This document shows, piece after piece, positions 17,589 to 26,921 of a stretch of DNA of 64,000 nt. Every line of letters starts with the position of its first letter. Position 1 is the first letter of the stretch. The DNA is taken from positions 62,001-126,000 of the forward strand of contig NZ_CP069304.1 in the NCBI RefSeq assembly GCF_016839145.1, in the 5' to 3' direction. The translations under genes were made by a program, and so were the position numbers. Origin of the DNA: Shinella sp. PSBB067. Lineage in GTDB: Bacteria; Pseudomonadota; Alphaproteobacteria; Rhizobiales; Rhizobiaceae. Below the pieces are notes generated by a model. It did no database searches. It was given only the letters and a program-made list of their open reading frames with translations, and had not been told where the DNA came from.

Positions 17589-19091
17589 ATGACCGGGACG
17601 GCAGACATCGTCATCATCGGCTCCGGCATCGGCGGAGCTTCCCTGGCGCACAGCCTCGCGCCTTCGGGCCTCAGGATCGTCATCCTCGAACGCGGGACGC
17701 ATCTGAAGGACACGCCCGAGGCGCGCGATGATGTCGCCATCTTCCAGAAGGGGTTCTATCGCTCGTCCGAGGAATGGCTGGGCACGGATGGGAAAAGCTT
17801 CCTGCCGGGCAATTATTATTATGTCGGCGGCAACTCGAAGTTCTTCGGCGCCGTCATGTACCGCTATCGCCGCGAGGATTTCGCCGCCCGCCGCCACATG
17901 GACGGCGCATCGCCCGGCTGGCCGCTGTCCTATGAGGAGCTTTCGCCCTGGTACGATGCGGCAGAGCAGATCTTCCGGGTGCGCGGCTCGACGGAAGGCG
18001 ACCCGACGGAGCCGCCGCACGAAAAGCCCTACGGCTATCCGCCGGTTCCCGACGAGCCGGCGATGTCCGCCGTCCGCCGCCGGCTGGAAAAGGCCGGCGT
18101 CCATCCCGCCTCGCTCCCTCTGTCGATCGACATCGAGGCCTGGCTGAAGCGGGCGAAGACGGGCTGGGACGCCTTCCCGAACACCGGAACCGGCAAGATC
18201 GACGCGGAGGTGGGACCGCTCGCCAGCGCGCTCGCCCATCCGAATGTCAGCCTCGTGACCGGCGCCGACGTCACCCGCCTCGAAACCGACGCGGCGGGAC
18301 GCCGTGTCATCGCCGCCGTCTACCGGAAGGATGGCGCCGAGCATCGCATCGCGGCGGGCCGCTTCGCCGTGGCCGCCGGCGCGGTCCAGTCCGCCGCCCT
18401 TCTCCTGCGTTCTTCGAGCACCGCGCACCCGGCCGGTCTCGGCAACAGCTCGGACCAGCTCGGCCGCAACTTCATGAACCACAACACGACGGCGATGCTG
18501 GCGATCGATCCCTTTGCCGCCAACAGTTGCGTCTACCAGAAGACGATCGCCTTCAACGATTTCTACAATGCCGACAACGAATACGGCTTTCCGCTCGGCA
18601 ACGTCCAGCTCCTCGGCCACATCACCGGCAACATCCTGAAGGCCAACCTGCCGGTGCCCGCGCCGGCGTGGTTCGCGAGACTCATGGCGCGCCATGCCTA
18701 TGGCTGGTTCCTGACGAGCGAGGACCTTCCCAATCCGGAGAGCCGGGTGATGGTGCGCGACGGCCGCATCGTCATGCACTGGATACGCTCGAACATGCGC
18801 GCCCACGAGGCGCTGATCGGCAAGACCCGCGCCGTCATGCGCAAGGCGGGATTCCCCATCGTGCTGACGCATACCTTCGGCCGCAAGACGACGTCGCACC
18901 AGTGCGGCACCGCGCGCCTCGGCGCCGATCCGCAAACCTCGGTCGTCGACCTCGACTGCCGCAGCCACGATGTCGAGAACCTCTACGTCACGGATGCCTC
19001 GGTGCTGCCGACATCGGCCGCGGTCAATCCGGCGCTGACCGTCGCCGCGCTCGCCATCAAGGCCGGCGCGGCCATATCAAGGGGGCACTGA
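17589..19091 (+). CDS. GMC-family FAD-dependent oxidoreductase
   Basis: A 500-residue flavoprotein. The N-terminal dinucleotide-binding motif is IVIIGSGIGGASLAHSLAPSG with the following ILERG. GMC features are the PGNYYYVGGNSKFFGAVMYR region replacing the usual signature, AAGAVQSAALLLRSS, and the C-terminal catalytic region SHQCGTARLGADP with VDLDCRSHDVENLYVTDASVLP. No signal peptide is seen. This subgroup includes membrane-linked sugar and glucoside 3-dehydrogenases that oxidise a secondary hydroxyl. It follows the transporter ATPase by 9 bp and abuts the second GMC gene. Substrate is inferred to be the imported carbohydrate. Confidence 0.88.
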   Translation: MTGTADIVIIGSGIGGASLAHSLAPSGLRIVILERGTHLKDTPEARDDVAIFQKGFYRSSEEWLGTDGKSFLPGNYYYVGGNSKFFGAVMYRYRREDFAARRHMDGASPGWPLSYEELSPWYDAAEQIFRVRGSTEGDPTEPPHEKPYGYPPVPDEPAMSAVRRRLEKAGVHPASLPLSIDIEAWLKRAKTGWDAFPNTGTGKIDAEVGPLASALAHPNVSLVTGADVTRLETDAAGRRVIAAVYRKDGAEHRIAAGRFAVAAGAVQSAALLLRSSSTAHPAGLGNSSDQLGRNFMNHNTTAMLAIDPFAANSCVYQKTIAFNDFYNADNEYGFPLGNVQLLGHITGNILKANLPVPAPAWFARLMARHAYGWFLTSEDLPNPESRVMVRDGRIVMHWIRSNMRAHEALIGKTRAVMRKAGFPIVLTHTFGRKTTSHQCGTARLGADPQTSVVDLDCRSHDVENLYVTDASVLPTSAAVNPALTVAALAIKAGAAISRGH

Positions 19092-20738
19092 ATGGAACTT
19101 CGGGACATGGGATCGGCGCGCCACGGCATTTTCCCGCGCGCGCCGGCCGAGATCGACACCTTCGACTATATCGTCGTCGGGGGCGGGTCCACCGGCTGCG
19201 TCGTCGCCTCGCGCCTCTCGGAGGACCCCGCCGTCCGCGTTCTGCTGATCGAGGAGGGGCCGCGCGACCTCAGCCCCTACATCCACATTCCCGGCGCCTA
19301 CTACAAGACCGCGCAGGGCGATCTGCTGAAGCGCATTCCCTGGGAGCCGATGCCCGAGCAGGCGCGTGACGAGACGCCGACCATGGTGCAGGCGCGGGTG
19401 CTCGGCGGCGGCAGCTCCGTCAACGCGATGATCTATATCCGCGGCGTGCCCGCCGATTACGAGCGCTGGGTCGATCTCGGCGCTGAAGGCTGGGGCTACG
19501 GCGATGTGCTGCCCTTCTTCAAGCGCGCGGAGGACAACAACCGCTTCTGCAACGAGGCCCATGGCGTCGGCGGGCCGCTTGGGGTCTCGGACATCGACTA
19601 CATCCACCCGCTGACCCGCGCCTGGCTGCAGGCCTGCCAGCAGGCGGGCCTGCCCTACAATCCCGACTTCAACTCGGGCGATCCCGCAGGCTGCGGCCTC
19701 TACCAGATCACGGCGCGCAACGGCCGCCGCAGCTCCGCCGCCGTCGCCTATCTCAACCCGGCGCGCAGGCGGCCCAACCTGTGCATCGAAACGGGCACCG
19801 CGGTCACCCGCGTGCTGGTCGAGAAGGGACGGGCGGTCGGCGTCGAGGGCATCAGGGGCAGGCGCAAGGTCGTCTACCGCGCCGACCGGGAGGTGATCGT
19901 CTCCACCGGTGCGATCGCCACGCCGAAGCTCCTCATGCTCTCGGGCATCGGTCCGGCCGCGCCGTTGCGGCGGCACGGGATCGAGGTCCATGCCGACCTG
20001 CCGGGCGTCGGCCAGAACCTGCAGGACCATATCGAGATTTCGCTGGTCTACCAGCTCAACGGCCCGCACAGCTACGACAAGTACAAGAAGCTGCACTGGA
20101 AGGCCGCCGCGGGCCTCAACTATGCGCTCTTCCGCAACGGCCCCGCATCGTCCAACCTCATCGAGGGTGGCGCCTTCTGGTGGGGCGACAGGAACGAGGC
20201 GACGCCCGACATCCAGTATTTCATGGTCGTCGGCGCGGGCATCGAGGAGGGCGTCGACGCGGTGCCCGGCGGCAATGGCTGCACCGTCAATCTCGGGCAG
20301 ATCCGCCCGCGCTCGCGAGGGGAGGTCACGCTTCTCGGCGCGGACCCTGCCATGAACCCGCGCGTGGCGCCCCGCTACTTCTCCGATCCCTACGATCTCG
20401 ACGCGATAACGGACGGGACGATGGCGGCGGTCGACATCATGGCGCAGCCGGCCATCGCGAAGTTCGTGGCGGCGCGCCACATGCCGGGCCCGTCGCTGCG
20501 CACGCGCGAGGAGATCCGCGCCTTCTGCGTCAAGGATGCCCATGCCGCCCTCCATCCCGCCGGGACGTGCCGGATGGGCCGCGACGACATGGCGGTGGTG
20601 GACCCGACGCTGCGCGTGCACGGCATCGAGGGCCTGCGGGTCGCGGATGCTTCGGTCATGCCGGCGCTGATCTCGGGCAACCCGAATTCCGTCTGCATCA
20701 TGATCGGCGAGCGCGCCGCCGATTTCCTGCGGGCCTGA
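19092..20738 (+). CDS. GMC-family oxidoreductase (choline/alcohol dehydrogenase-like)
   Basis: A 548-residue FAD-dependent alcohol dehydrogenase of the classical GMC type. Motifs include FDYIVVGGGSTGCVVASRL (ADP-binding), ARVLGGGSSVNAMIYIRG (GMC signature 1), STGAIATPKLLMLSGIG (signature 2), HPAGTCRMG with the catalytic His, and GNPNSVCIMIGERAADFL at the C-terminus. It resembles choline dehydrogenase and polyethylene-glycol or other alcohol dehydrogenases. The ATG follows the first GMC stop directly. Two unlike GMC enzymes in a row suggest two oxidation steps or two substrates in one pathway. Confidence 0.9.
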   Translation: MELRDMGSARHGIFPRAPAEIDTFDYIVVGGGSTGCVVASRLSEDPAVRVLLIEEGPRDLSPYIHIPGAYYKTAQGDLLKRIPWEPMPEQARDETPTMVQARVLGGGSSVNAMIYIRGVPADYERWVDLGAEGWGYGDVLPFFKRAEDNNRFCNEAHGVGGPLGVSDIDYIHPLTRAWLQACQQAGLPYNPDFNSGDPAGCGLYQITARNGRRSSAAVAYLNPARRRPNLCIETGTAVTRVLVEKGRAVGVEGIRGRRKVVYRADREVIVSTGAIATPKLLMLSGIGPAAPLRRHGIEVHADLPGVGQNLQDHIEISLVYQLNGPHSYDKYKKLHWKAAAGLNYALFRNGPASSNLIEGGAFWWGDRNEATPDIQYFMVVGAGIEEGVDAVPGGNGCTVNLGQIRPRSRGEVTLLGADPAMNPRVAPRYFSDPYDLDAITDGTMAAVDIMAQPAIAKFVAARHMPGPSLRTREEIRAFCVKDAHAALHPAGTCRMGRDDMAVVDPTLRVHGIEGLRVADASVMPALISGNPNSVCIMIGERAADFLRA

Positions 20739-20811
20739 CGGCTTTGTCATTGCGTTTATGTGCGTGTTCATGCATATCTCGGAACAGATTCGCGCATGAA
20801 GAGGCAGAAGA

Positions 20812-21441
20812 ATGAATCCGAGCATTGTGGTCTTCGACATCGGCGGCGTGCTGATCGACTGGAATCCCGCCTATCTCTACCGCAAGCTCCTGCCGGACGA
20901 GGCGGCGGTCACGGCGTTTCTCGCGGAGGTCTGCACGCCGGCATGGAACGAGCAGTTCGATGCCGGGCGCCCCTTCGCCGAGGGCGTGGCGGACCTTTGC
21001 GCGCGCCACCCCGACCGCGCCGGGCTGATCGAGGCCTATTGGCTGCGCTGGCACGAGATGCTGGGCGGGGAGATCGCCGGAACCGCGGGGCTGCTCGGCC
21101 GGCTGAAGGCGGTCGGCGTGCCCGTGCACGCGATTTCCAACTGGTCGGCGGAAACCTTCCCGAGGGCGCGCGAGATCTTCCCCTTCCTGGATGCGTTCGA
21201 CGTTCTCGTCGTCTCCGGCAGGGAAAAGCTCGTCAAGCCGCACGCGCCGATCTTCGAGCGCTTCCTGGAGCGGGCGGGCGTCGGTGCCAAGCAATGCCTC
21301 TTCATCGACGACAATGCGGCGAATATCGCCGCGGCGGCGGCCCTCGGGTTCCATACCGAGCACTTCCGCAGCGCCGAGGCGCTGGAGGCCCGCCTGGCGG
21401 CGCTCGGCCTCCTGGCGCACGCGGCGGAGGTGGCCGGGTGA
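20812..21441 (+). CDS. HAD-family hydrolase
   Basis: A 209-residue protein of the HAD-IA subfamily. Motif I is VVFDIGGVLIDWNP with the nucleophile Asp9, motif II AISNW, motif III Lys in REKLVKPHAPIF, and motif IV FIDDNAANI. The second Asp of motif I is replaced by Gly, as in the subgroup that includes YihX-like sugar phosphatases and haloacid dehalogenase-like proteins. It likely removes phosphate from a sugar phosphate. It overlaps the DeoR regulator start by 4 bp (GTGA) and follows a 73-bp gap that may hold a separate promoter. Confidence 0.88.
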   Translation: MNPSIVVFDIGGVLIDWNPAYLYRKLLPDEAAVTAFLAEVCTPAWNEQFDAGRPFAEGVADLCARHPDRAGLIEAYWLRWHEMLGGEIAGTAGLLGRLKAVGVPVHAISNWSAETFPRAREIFPFLDAFDVLVVSGREKLVKPHAPIFERFLERAGVGAKQCLFIDDNAANIAAAAALGFHTEHFRSAEALEARLAALGLLAHAAEVAG

Positions 21442-22220
21442 GCGAGGGCGCGAAGGAACTGGCGGCGCTGTCGCCGGAGGAGCGGCAGGCCGTCATACTC
21501 GACAGGGTCAACACCGCGGGGCGCGTGCTCGCCGCCGGGCTGGCGCAGGAATTCGGCGTCTCGGAGGATTCGATCCGCCGCGACCTGCGCGACCTCGCGG
21601 ATGCCGGGCTCGTGCAGCGGTTTCACGGCGGCGCGGCGCGGCTCGTGACGCCCGTGCTCGATTTCCGGCGCCGCGAGACGCTGCAGGCGGACGAGAAGCA
21701 GGCGATCGGCCGTGCGGCGGCCGCCACCATTGCGCAGGGCGCGACGCTGCTGGTGGATTCCAGCACGACGGTCGTCCGCTTCGTGCGCGCGCTGCCGCCG
21801 TCGCTTTCCGTGCGTATCGTGACGGTGGCCGTCGATGTCGCCGCCGCCGCGCTCGACCACCCGCTGGCCGAAGTGGTCATGCTCGGCGGTCGCCTCGGCC
21901 GGCTGACGCGCGGCGTCACCGGCGTCGCGGCGGTCGATGCGATCCGGGGCCTGCGCGCCGACTACTGCATTCTCGGCACCTGCGGCATCGATCGGGGCCT
22001 GACGCTCCGCGCCGACGACTACGAGGATGCCTACCTGAAATCGGCGATGATCCGGGCCGCCGGCAAGACCCTGCTCCTGGCGACGGCCGACAAGCTCGGC
22101 CAGGCCTCGACCTACGAAGTGGCGCCGATGTCCGCGGTCTCGACGCTTTTCACCGACAGCCGCGACATGGCCATCCTCGACGCCATCCGCGCCGCTGGTG
22201 TCGATGTCCAGACGGTTTGA
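21438..22220 (+). CDS. DeoR/GlpR-family transcriptional regulator
   Basis: A 260-residue repressor-type protein. The N-terminal winged helix includes GRVLAAGLAQEFGVSEDSIRRDLRDLADAGLVQRFHGGAA, the DeoR signature, and the C-terminal sugar-phosphate-sensing domain has TLLVDSSTTVVRFVRAL, ADYCILGTCGIDRGLTL and LLATADKLGQ. The start is a GTG at 21438 that overlaps the HAD stop. Members respond to phosphorylated sugars and usually repress adjacent catabolic genes. Here the likely targets are the operon around it; the gap before the HAD gene contains TTTATG and TTCATG half-site-like repeats. Confidence 0.9.
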   Translation: MSEGAKELAALSPEERQAVILDRVNTAGRVLAAGLAQEFGVSEDSIRRDLRDLADAGLVQRFHGGAARLVTPVLDFRRRETLQADEKQAIGRAAAATIAQGATLLVDSSTTVVRFVRALPPSLSVRIVTVAVDVAAAALDHPLAEVVMLGGRLGRLTRGVTGVAAVDAIRGLRADYCILGTCGIDRGLTLRADDYEDAYLKSAMIRAAGKTLLLATADKLGQASTYEVAPMSAVSTLFTDSRDMAILDAIRAAGVDVQTV

Positions 22221-22236
22221 GATTGCGGAGACGATG

Positions 22237-23241
22237 ATGAACGCTTCAATGGACCGGGATGCAAGGGCGGTGCTCCTGCCCGCTTTCGACAGGCTCGACG
22301 TCATGGACGTCATGGCGCCCTTTCTGGAAAAGGGTGGCTGTTCCGTCCTCATCGGCGAGAGCCGGGCGGAGTATGTCGCGCGCGCCATGTCGGCGGAACG
22401 GCTGGACCAAGAGACGCCGGAGGGCTTTCGCGCCGCCATCGCGGTGCTGCGGGCCGCAAGCCCCCGGCTGATCGTCGCGGTGGACCAGGAACTGGGCGGC
22501 ATCCAGCGGCTCCAGGGGCTGGTCCCGCCGCTTCCCGCGTTGGACGAGGCGCATGCCCTTGCCGGCGACGTGCTTGCCGAACGCTGCCGGACGACGGCCG
22601 CCGCCGCGCGCGACCTCGGGGTTTCGATGTTCCTCGCGCCCATCGCCGATATCATCGACGACAGGAATCCCTGGCTGGAGGCACGCACGATGGGAACCTG
22701 CCCGCAAGCCGTGGCGCGGCTGGTCGCGGCCTTCGTCGAGGGCGTCCAGGCCGCCGGCATAACGGCGGTCACCAAGCATTTTCCCGGCTTCAACAGCCTC
22801 TCGGCCGATCCGGCCCTTGCCGACGTCTCGCTGCTGACCTCCCGCGCGCGCCTTCTCCAGGATGCGCTGCCCTTCAGGGCCGCCATCGAGGCGGGGACGA
22901 AGGCGATCATGACGGGACCGGCACCGGTCGCCGCGATCGACGCCGACAATGCCGCCAGCACATCGCCCGCGGTGATGGCGATGCTGCGGCAGGATTTCGG
23001 CTTCACGGGCCTGATCGTCAGCGACGATCTCGATGCGCCCGCCACCCTGCGCGGGCGATCCCTGGCCGAGACGGCCGTCGCGTCGCTGAATGCGGGGGCG
23101 GACCTGCTGCTGGTCGGCGGCGGGCCGCATCTCGATGCCCTGTGCGAGGACATCGCCGCCGCAGCGCGGGACGGCAGGATCGCGCCGGGGCGCCTGGCGG
23201 AGGCGGCCGCGCGCGTCAGGCGGAATGCGGCGGGTGAATGA
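22237..23241 (+). CDS. glycoside hydrolase family 3-like protein
   Basis: About 334 residues, the size of NagZ-type single-domain family 3 enzymes. It has the conserved VDQELGGIQRL, MFLAPIADIIDDRNPW, TKHFPGF and GFTGLIVSDDLDAPAT, where the Asp of SDD is the expected nucleophile. The NagZ His/Asp acid-base loop after KHFPG is not present: the region reads FNSLSADPALADVS with no His. The protein may therefore use another acid, or act as something other than a beta-N-acetylglucosaminidase. GGAG (22227-22230) favours the second of two adjacent ATGs. No signal peptide, so it would act on imported substrate. Confidence 0.82.
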   Translation: MNASMDRDARAVLLPAFDRLDVMDVMAPFLEKGGCSVLIGESRAEYVARAMSAERLDQETPEGFRAAIAVLRAASPRLIVAVDQELGGIQRLQGLVPPLPALDEAHALAGDVLAERCRTTAAAARDLGVSMFLAPIADIIDDRNPWLEARTMGTCPQAVARLVAAFVEGVQAAGITAVTKHFPGFNSLSADPALADVSLLTSRARLLQDALPFRAAIEAGTKAIMTGPAPVAAIDADNAASTSPAVMAMLRQDFGFTGLIVSDDLDAPATLRGRSLAETAVASLNAGADLLLVGGGPHLDALCEDIAAAARDGRIAPGRLAEAAARVRRNAAGE

Positions 23242-23242
23242 G

Positions 23243-24451
23243 ATGACGACCGATCAAGCCACAGCGAACCCGCTTCGCCGGTCCGGCCGGCTGCATTGCA
23301 ACGTCTTCTTCCTCGCCGCCGGCCTCGGCATCGGCGCGTGGGCATCCAGCCTGCCGCTGCTTGCGGCCGGAGTCGGGCTGAACAAGGGAGAGCTCGGGCT
23401 GGTCCTGCTCTGCTTTGCCCTCGGCGCGATCGTGCTCATGATCAATGTCGGCCGCTATATCGACCGGGTGATCGGCAACCAGGCGCTGAGCCTTTGCGGC
23501 AGCCTGGTCTTCGGCGCGGTTTTCCTGGTCATTCCCTTCGTGGGAAATCCGATCGCGCTGGGCGGATGCGTGCTGCTGGCCGGTGCGGCGTTCGGAACGC
23601 TCGACGTGGCCATGAACACGCAGGCCTCGCAGATCGAGCGGGAGACTGGACGGCACCTGATGTCGTCCTTCCATGCCGTCTTCAGCATCGGCAACCTTGC
23701 GGGCGCGTTCCTCGTCGGGCAGTTGATCGGCTACGGCGGCGACCTGCGGGCGTGCCTCGGCGCAGCCGGGGTGCTGGTGATGGGCCTTGCCGTCGCGGCG
23801 CGGCTGATCGCCGCGAATGCCGACCATGCGGCGCCCGCCGCCGGTGAAGACGCGCATGCCGCGGACACCGCGCTCGACGCATCGCAGCGCGCACTCATCG
23901 TCCTGCTCGGGACCGTCGCCTTCCTCGCCTTGCTCGCTGAGGGCGGCATGATGGACTGGACCGCGATCTACATGATCGACATCCTCGGCGCATCCCGCAG
24001 CCATGGCGCCTATGCCTTTGCGGTCTTCGCCGCCGCCATGGCGGGCGGGCGCCTCGTCGGCGATGCCGTGACGCGGCGCGTCGGCCATGTCCGGCTGGTG
24101 CGGGCGGGCGGCTTCGTCTGCGCCCTGTCGGTCGCCATCCTGCTCGTCACGGACAGCGCGGCCGTTTCCCTCGTCGCTCTCGCCCTTTGCGGCTTCGGCG
24201 TTGCCAACATGGTGCCGGCGGTTTTCGCGAGCGCCGGCCATGTCGGCGGAAAGGCCGCGGGCAGGGCCATCTCCATCGTGACCACGATGGGATACAGCGG
24301 CCTGCTGCTCGGCCCCGCCTTGCTCGGTTTCCTCGCCCAGGCGACGAGCCTCGTCGTCAGCTTCGTTCTGATCACGCTGGCGTTCCTGCTGATCGCGGCG
24401 GTCACGATACAGCTCGACCGGAGCCTCAGGCGGCGGCAGGCGCGCCGCTGA
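23243..24451 (+). CDS. MFS transporter
   Basis: A 402-residue major-facilitator protein with about twelve hydrophobic segments. The first follows a hydrophilic N-terminus (LHCNVFFLAAGLGIGAWASSLPLL), and the central cytoplasmic loop (about residues 195-220) is hydrophilic. The sequence FGTLDVAMNTQASQIERETGR after helix 4 resembles the YbjJ/FucP-like group, whose members move sugars or drugs. ATG at 23243 is chosen; a GTG 9 bp earlier is an alternative. It overlaps the GH3 gene region by proximity (1 bp gap) and ends the catabolic cluster. Whether it imports or exports a sugar is unknown. Confidence 0.88.
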   Translation: MTTDQATANPLRRSGRLHCNVFFLAAGLGIGAWASSLPLLAAGVGLNKGELGLVLLCFALGAIVLMINVGRYIDRVIGNQALSLCGSLVFGAVFLVIPFVGNPIALGGCVLLAGAAFGTLDVAMNTQASQIERETGRHLMSSFHAVFSIGNLAGAFLVGQLIGYGGDLRACLGAAGVLVMGLAVAARLIAANADHAAPAAGEDAHAADTALDASQRALIVLLGTVAFLALLAEGGMMDWTAIYMIDILGASRSHGAYAFAVFAAAMAGGRLVGDAVTRRVGHVRLVRAGGFVCALSVAILLVTDSAAVSLVALALCGFGVANMVPAVFASAGHVGGKAAGRAISIVTTMGYSGLLLGPALLGFLAQATSLVVSFVLITLAFLLIAAVTIQLDRSLRRRQARR

Positions 24452-24745
24452 GACGGGAAGCCGGGGCATTCTAGCGCCTTACCGCGCGGGCAACAGGCTG
24501 CCTGCCGAAGGCGTCGCGGAGGCGCTGACGGTCGCTGTCCGTCGCGCGCAGCGGCCTGCCCGCGAACCCGTTTTCGCAAGGCATGCCCGGTCGGCGCATC
24601 CCGCGCCGTCTCCTCCCCGATCCCCGGCGTCAAAGCCTGCCTTTCCCGTCCGTTGCCTGTGGAATCACCGCTTCTTTGTCGGGGCACAAAGACCGGCCGG
24701 TGCGGGCGATCCAATGTCCGGGCACGATTTGCGGGAAAGCCTGGA
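24452..24745. other. 294-bp region upstream of nosR
   Basis: This region separates the carbohydrate cluster from the nos operon. It holds the Crp/Fnr-type palindrome at 24674-24691 near its right end and no convincing gene. The nosC gene often found before nosR in related bacteria is absent. Confidence 0.6.
24674..24691. promoter_or_regulatory. candidate Crp/Fnr-family (FnrL/NnrR-type) site upstream of nosR
   Basis: CTTTGT-CGGGGC-ACAAAG is a perfect inverted repeat (6-bp arms, 6-bp spacer) containing the TTG-N8-CAA core of Fnr/Dnr/NnrR sites. It is centred about 63 bp before the nosR ATG, leaving room for a promoter about 41 bp downstream. It fits oxygen or NO control of nos genes; the half-site differs from the E. 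coli TTGAT form. Confidence 0.55.
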
Positions 24746-26902
24746 ATGAAATTCGTCCGTCTCGTCCTATTGCTCTGCGCCAGCCTGTGCTTCGCGGTCT
24801 CCGCCAACGCGGCCAGCGTCCTGCAGGAATATCTCCCTTCCTCCACGGCCTCCGACCTCGTGCCGGGCGCGGACGGCTTCGGGCCGATCCGCGACGACGT
24901 GGCGGTGGCGCCGGTCCTCAAGGGCGGCGAGACGGTGGCCTGGGTCTTCATGACCTCCGACTTCGTGGGCACGACAGGCTATTCCGGCAAGCCCATCCAT
25001 ACGCTCGTGGCCGTCGGCAAGGATGCCAGGATCGTCGGCGTAAAGCTCGTCAAGCATTCCGAGCCGATCGTCCTCATCGGCATTCCCGAGGCGAAGGTGA
25101 AGGCGCTGGTGGCGAGCTATGCCGGGCTCGACCTCGTCGCCGAGGCGAAATCCGGCGGCACGGCGCATGAGGTGGACATCATCTCCGGCGCGACCGTGAC
25201 GGTCATGGTGATCGACGATTCGATCGTCCGCTCGGGGCTGAAGGTCGCCCGCGCGCTCGGCCTCGGCGGGCTGGCGCCGGAAACGGACAATGCCGGGCCG
25301 CGCTTCGAGATCGATCCGGATGCCGCCGCGCCGGCCGACTGGGTCGAGGCCGAGGGCGACGGCACGCTGCGCCGACTGTCGCTCGACGTCGCCCAGGTCA
25401 ACGCCGCCTTCGCCGCGCATCCCGACGAGCGGGCGCGCGACCGCGCCATCGCCGAGGCGCCGCAGACCACCTTCATCGACATGCAGGCGGCGCTCGTCTC
25501 GGTTCCCGCCATCGGCAAGGCGCTGCTCGGCCCGGCCGAGGAAGCCAACCTCAAGGGCTGGCTGAAGGAGGGCGAGAACGCCATCGCCGTCGTCGGGCGC
25601 GGGCTCTATTCCTTCAAGGGCTCGGGCTATGTGCGCGGCGGCATCTTCGACCGCATCGTGCTGATCCAGGACGACGTCTCCGTGCGCTTCCGCGACCGCG
25701 ACCATCGCCGCCTCGGCGCCATCGCGCTTTCCGGTGCGCCGGAATTTTCCGAGATGGACCTCTTCCGCATCCCCGCCGGCCTCGGCTTCGATCCGGCAAA
25801 GCCCTTCCGCATCCAGCTCCTGGCGCAGCGCGAGGTCGGGCCGATCGAGAAGGTCTTCCACACCTTCGATCTCAGCTACCAGTTGCCGCAGAAATACCTG
25901 CGCGCCGTCGCGCCGCCGGCAAAGGACGTCGCCGCCGTCTCGCCGCGGGAAGAGGGCGCGGCGCAGGCCGACCTGTGGAAGCGCATCTGGCGCGATTCCA
26001 AGCTGAAGATCGCGGTGCTCGGCTCGATGCTGGTGGTGCTGACGGGCGTGTTCTTCTTCCAGACCTACGCGGTCAGGAACGCCAAGGGCTTCTACATCTT
26101 CCGCATGGCCTTCCTGGTGGTGACGCTGGTCTTCCTCGGCTGGTATGCCAATGCGCAGCTTTCCGTCGTCAACCTCATGGCGCTGTTCGGCAGCCTCGTC
26201 GGCGGCTTCAGCTGGCAGGCCTTCCTGCTCGATCCCTTGACCTTCATCCTGTGGTTCGCCGTCGCCGCCGCGCTGCTCTTCTGGGGGCGCGGGGCCTATT
26301 GCGGCTGGCTCTGCCCCTTCGGCGCCATGCAGGAACTGACCAACCAGATCGCCCGCAAGCTGCGCATCCCGCAATGGACGCTGCCCTGGGGCCTGCACGA
26401 GCGGCTCTGGCCGGTGAAATACATGATCTTCCTCGGCCTCTTCGGCGTCTCGCTGATGAGCGTCGAGCAGGCCGAGCACCTCGCCGAGATCGAGCCGTTC
26501 AAGACCGCGATCATCCTGAAGTTCATCCGCGCCTGGCCGTTCGTCGCCTATGCCGTCGCGCTTCTCGTCGCCGGGCTCTTCGTCGAGCGGTTCTACTGCC
26601 GCTATCTCTGCCCGCTCGGCGCCGCGCTCGCCATCCCCGCGCGCATGCGCATGTTCGACTGGCTCAAGCGCTACCACGAATGCGGAAACCCCTGCCAGAC
26701 CTGCGCCAACCAGTGTCCTGTGCAGGCGATCCACAAGACGGGCGAGATCAACCCGAACGAATGCATCAACTGCCTGCACTGCCAGGTGCTCTACCAGTCC
26801 GAAACGGTGTGCCCCGTCGTGATCAAGAGAATGAAGTCGCGCGCCAGGCTCGCCGCGAGCCCCGGCGGCGCCCCGATCCACCAACCCGCAGCCAAGGTTT
26901 AA
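24746..26902 (+). CDS. nosR: nitrous oxide reductase regulatory/electron-donating flavoprotein NosR
   Basis: A 718-residue polytopic protein needed for nosZ expression and for passing electrons to the N2O reductase. It has a signal sequence (1-22), then a periplasmic FMN-binding domain with flavinylation motif SGAT (147-150, Thr150). Several helices follow between about 430 and 640, with two C-x3-CP motifs (YCGWLCP near 518 and YCRYLCP near 618). The C-terminal cytoplasmic ferredoxin part has two 4Fe-4S sets ([13 protein letters not shown] and CINCLHCQ...CP). The ATG at 24746 is used because it starts the signal sequence. NosX, encoded at the end of the operon, probably attaches the FMN. Confidence 0.96.
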   Translation: MKFVRLVLLLCASLCFAVSANAASVLQEYLPSSTASDLVPGADGFGPIRDDVAVAPVLKGGETVAWVFMTSDFVGTTGYSGKPIHTLVAVGKDARIVGVKLVKHSEPIVLIGIPEAKVKALVASYAGLDLVAEAKSGGTAHEVDIISGATVTVMVIDDSIVRSGLKVARALGLGGLAPETDNAGPRFEIDPDAAAPADWVEAEGDGTLRRLSLDVAQVNAAFAAHPDERARDRAIAEAPQTTFIDMQAALVSVPAIGKALLGPAEEANLKGWLKEGENAIAVVGRGLYSFKGSGYVRGGIFDRIVLIQDDVSVRFRDRDHRRLGAIALSGAPEFSEMDLFRIPAGLGFDPAKPFRIQLLAQREVGPIEKVFHTFDLSYQLPQKYLRAVAPPAKDVAAVSPREEGAAQADLWKRIWRDSKLKIAVLGSMLVVLTGVFFFQTYAVRNAKGFYIFRMAFLVVTLVFLGWYANAQLSVVNLMALFGSLVGGFSWQAFLLDPLTFILWFAVAAALLFWGRGAYCGWLCPFGAMQELTNQIARKLRIPQWTLPWGLHERLWPVKYMIFLGLFGVSLMSVEQAEHLAEIEPFKTAIILKFIRAWPFVAYAVALLVAGLFVERFYCRYLCPLGAALAIPARMRMFDWLKRYHECGNPCQTCANQCPVQAIHKTGEINPNECINCLHCQVLYQSETVCPVVIKRMKSRARLAASPGGAPIHQPAAKV

Positions 26903-26921
26903 CCGAAGAAGGAAACCGACC

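Noticed and set aside
16323..18968. Long minus-strand open frame opposite the transporter ATPase and GMC genes
   Set aside because: No domain or ribosome site; the plus strand carries clear catalytic motifs.
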